Shown here piece after piece: positions 62,550 through 64,000 of a DNA stretch of 64,000 nucleotides. The translations under genes were made by a program, and so were the position numbers. The notes under the pieces are model-generated. The model was given only the letters and a program-made list of their open reading frames with translations. It had not been told where the DNA came from and ran no database searches. Source of the stretch: Thermospira aquatica (GTDB taxonomy: Bacteria > Spirochaetota > Brevinematia > Brevinematales > Thermospiraceae); contig NZ_CP073355.1 in the NCBI RefSeq assembly GCF_023525255.1, positions 248,001 to 312,000 of the forward strand. Direction: 5' to 3'. Every line of letters starts with the position of its first letter. Within the stretch, counting starts at the first letter, position 1.

Positions 62550-64000
62550 CTACTCAAGAAGTTCTACCAATTGCCGGGAGGAAGCGTTCACAAACGCCTG
62601 GAGTACCTGTTCCTTTTTCTCAGCCGAGGCCGTAATCCTGGTATTGGCAGTTTGAAGTACCTCCTGGCTTTCCACATCCACCATCTGGAGAGAAACCTGA
62701 TAGGTTCCTACATACCGTCCCACAGACTCATTATAAGAGATTTCTGATGGTACCACACTGACAATCACCACCTGAGCCATGCCTTGACTTTTCAGAACAC
62801 CAAACACTGAAGGGTTCAGATCCACAAGACTCGTAGCATCCGGCCTCTGAGAAATTCTTTTGACCTTATAACCCTTTTTCAAAATAGCACTTTCCATTTC
62901 TGTTTCAAGAGGCTTGAGCGTTTGCCAGGAGCCATCCTGTTGTACAAGACAAAGCACCGTCGTAATCTTCTCTTGTTTTCGCAAGGAAACACTTTTAAAA
63001 CTCACCTGCACCTGGGATTTTGTCACAGCATCTCGAAGCTGAGTATACAAACCTTTGTAGGCATCACCCAGAGAGAGTAACTCGGGAAAATCTATATCTA
63101 CGACAGCTATAAGTTTATTTTCAGGAATACTACTTTTCAGGTTCTCAATCTCACAAACAAGTTGCCCTTCCTTCCCGGAAAGCGCCGAACGTGTCCACAG
63201 ACCTGTATTGCCACGTAACGTAAAGCTTACCGCAAGCCCTTCTGCAGGAATCTCTGTCTCGCCAAGATAAACCACCTGAAAAACAAGCTTACCCCCTTTG
63301 TCAGTATCCAACGTTTGGGGTATACTTACAGGCTTAATCCGTATCTTCTGAAGAAGAGAAGTAACAGCCTGAGCATAAACACCTATCTCATCCCGTCTCT
63401 CATCGACCTGAGTGGCACTCACTATGGCCTTTTGATACGCCTCGATGGCTTCTCTCACCCGACCAGACCGCGCTGCTTGCTCAGCTTTCCTCAGGTTTTC
63501 ATCCACCATGGCAAGTTTACGAGCCAGCTCGGAGAGAATACGACTACGCTCAGCCTCCATAGTAGAACGTTTGATTTTTGCCTGAACCCAAACACGGGTA
63601 TACTTGAGACCATCTTCCACCACGTCTTCCGTATACTGCTGAACAATTTCCACACCTGTCAATCGAGCTACCGAGCGAGTACGTACAGACTGCCGAAACT
63701 CCGCTTTAAGACTATCACGCGAGTCCTCGCTAATCATGCCATAACTTCGAATCTCTTTATCGACTTCGGCCTGTTCAAAAATAGTGTTGGCGATTTTTGC
63801 CTTGGCATCCGCGAGAGCCTGATCCTTAAGTTTTTCCAGTACGTCGATTCCTTCCGCATACCCCACGGTATAGAAATACTCCTTATCCTGGCTAGAAGAA
63901 GTAATCCACGAAGGTTGCTCACTTTTTCGAGCAGGAGAAGAAGTAGTACGAACACTCTGTTCTCCACACGACAACACCACCACGACTGCCGCAATCCAAA
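62550..64000 (-). CDS. LPP20-like lipoprotein (5' end cut by window)
   Basis: At least 483 residues; the frame is open to the window edge and reads WIAAVVVVLSCGEQ, the end of a lipoprotein signal peptide with lipobox VLSC, so a start lies just outside. Residues 30-170 or so match LPP20-type lipoproteins (YFYTVGYAEGIDVLEKLKDQ, AKAKIANTIFEQ, and WVQAKIKRSTMEAER). A helical segment with one TPR-like repeat (REAIEAYQKAIVSA) and beta-rich C-terminal domains follow. Exported, outer-membrane-linked in related proteins; function unknown. Confidence 0.78.
   Translation of the reverse strand, partial: WIAAVVVVLSCGEQSVRTTSSPARKSEQPSWITSSSQDKEYFYTVGYAEGIDVLEKLKDQALADAKAKIANTIFEQAEVDKEIRSYGMISEDSRDSLKAEFRQSVRTRSVARLTGVEIVQQYTEDVVEDGLKYTRVWVQAKIKRSTMEAERSRILSELARKLAMVDENLRKAEQAARSGRVREAIEAYQKAIVSATQVDERRDEIGVYAQAVTSLLQKIRIKPVSIPQTLDTDKGGKLVFQVVYLGETEIPAEGLAVSFTLRGNTGLWTRSALSGKEGQLVCEIENLKSSIPENKLIAVVDIDFPELLSLGDAYKGLYTQLRDAVTKSQVQVSFKSVSLRKQEKITTVLCLVQQDGSWQTLKPLETEMESAILKKGYKVKRISQRPDATSLVDLNPSVFGVLKSQGMAQVVIVSVVPSEISYNESVGRYVGTYQVSLQMVDVESQEVLQTANTRITASAEKKEQVLQAFVNASSRQLVELLE

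Overview
The window looks like an ordinary chromosomal stretch of an anaerobic spirochaete. The clearest markers are a FlaA endoflagellar sheath protein, a FliA-type sigma factor next to HPr kinase, FliS, many lipoproteins and outer-membrane proteins, and an electron-bifurcating-type [FeFe] hydrogenase operon. Gene-level similarity suggests a free-living, possibly thermophilic lineage such as Brevinematales, but that placement is inference. Promoters are easy to read: many genes have TTGnnn-17-TATAAT-like boxes and strong GGAGG sites.

Layout, left to right. 1-2182: metE (cut by the left edge) under a cobalamin riboswitch. 2431-4503: ABC transporter ATPase and permease with a YtrA-like GntR regulator. 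4493-6511: hprK, a remnant of a ribosome hibernation factor, and fliA. 6814-10850: a 1316-residue envelope protein with FlgD/Ig-like repeats and an OmpA C-terminus. 10851-11283: a gene-free region with degraded repeats. 11284-17187: a methyltransferase and the hnd hydrogenase operon (hndA, GHKL ATPase, hndB, hndC, hndD). 17246-21409: envelope protein, GH13 enzyme and two lipoproteins. 21419-22808: a decayed insertion sequence. 22796-28106: acyl-CoA synthetase, phosphoglycerate mutase, pgsA and an S55 peptidase. 28164-29210: flaA. 29351-32679: ilvBNC. 32687-34976: LptE-like lipoprotein, frameshifted holA and an rRNA methyltransferase. 34897-37190: three envelope-associated genes. 37249-37828: a FliA-dependent secreted protein. 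37905-42818: fliS operon. 42861-51419: tRNA-Arg and a lipase/glycerol operon ending in a large TPR regulator-like protein. 51425-52169: a gene-free region with a 20-bp repeat array. 52111-56170: broken manC, an outer-membrane protein and an acidic lipoprotein. 56197-59800: sppA, a SurA-like protein, ribH, nusB and mazG. 59894-64000: a small coiled-coil protein, a DnaE-like protein that seems to lack its catalytic aspartates, and an LPP20-like lipoprotein cut by the right edge.

How the genes fit together: monoacylglycerol lipase, GlpK, a GlpA-like dehydrogenase, a GlpB-like oxidoreductase and a DUF1667 protein form a glyceride-to-dihydroxyacetone-phosphate route. The Hnd complex would reoxidise NAD(P)H and ferredoxin to H2. 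FliA, FliS, FlaA and a clear sigma-28 promoter tie several loci to motility.

The most unusual items are: a periodic array of 20-bp repeats (period 34-37 bp) at 51547-51820 with a decayed second locus at about 10982-11110; the DnaE-like protein; a 46-residue remnant of HPF; a tRNA gene that supplies the stop codon of its neighbour; and several frameshifts (holA, manC, acyl-CoA synthetase, transposase) that may be real decay, slippage or assembly errors. All function calls come from reading the sequence; no database search was run.
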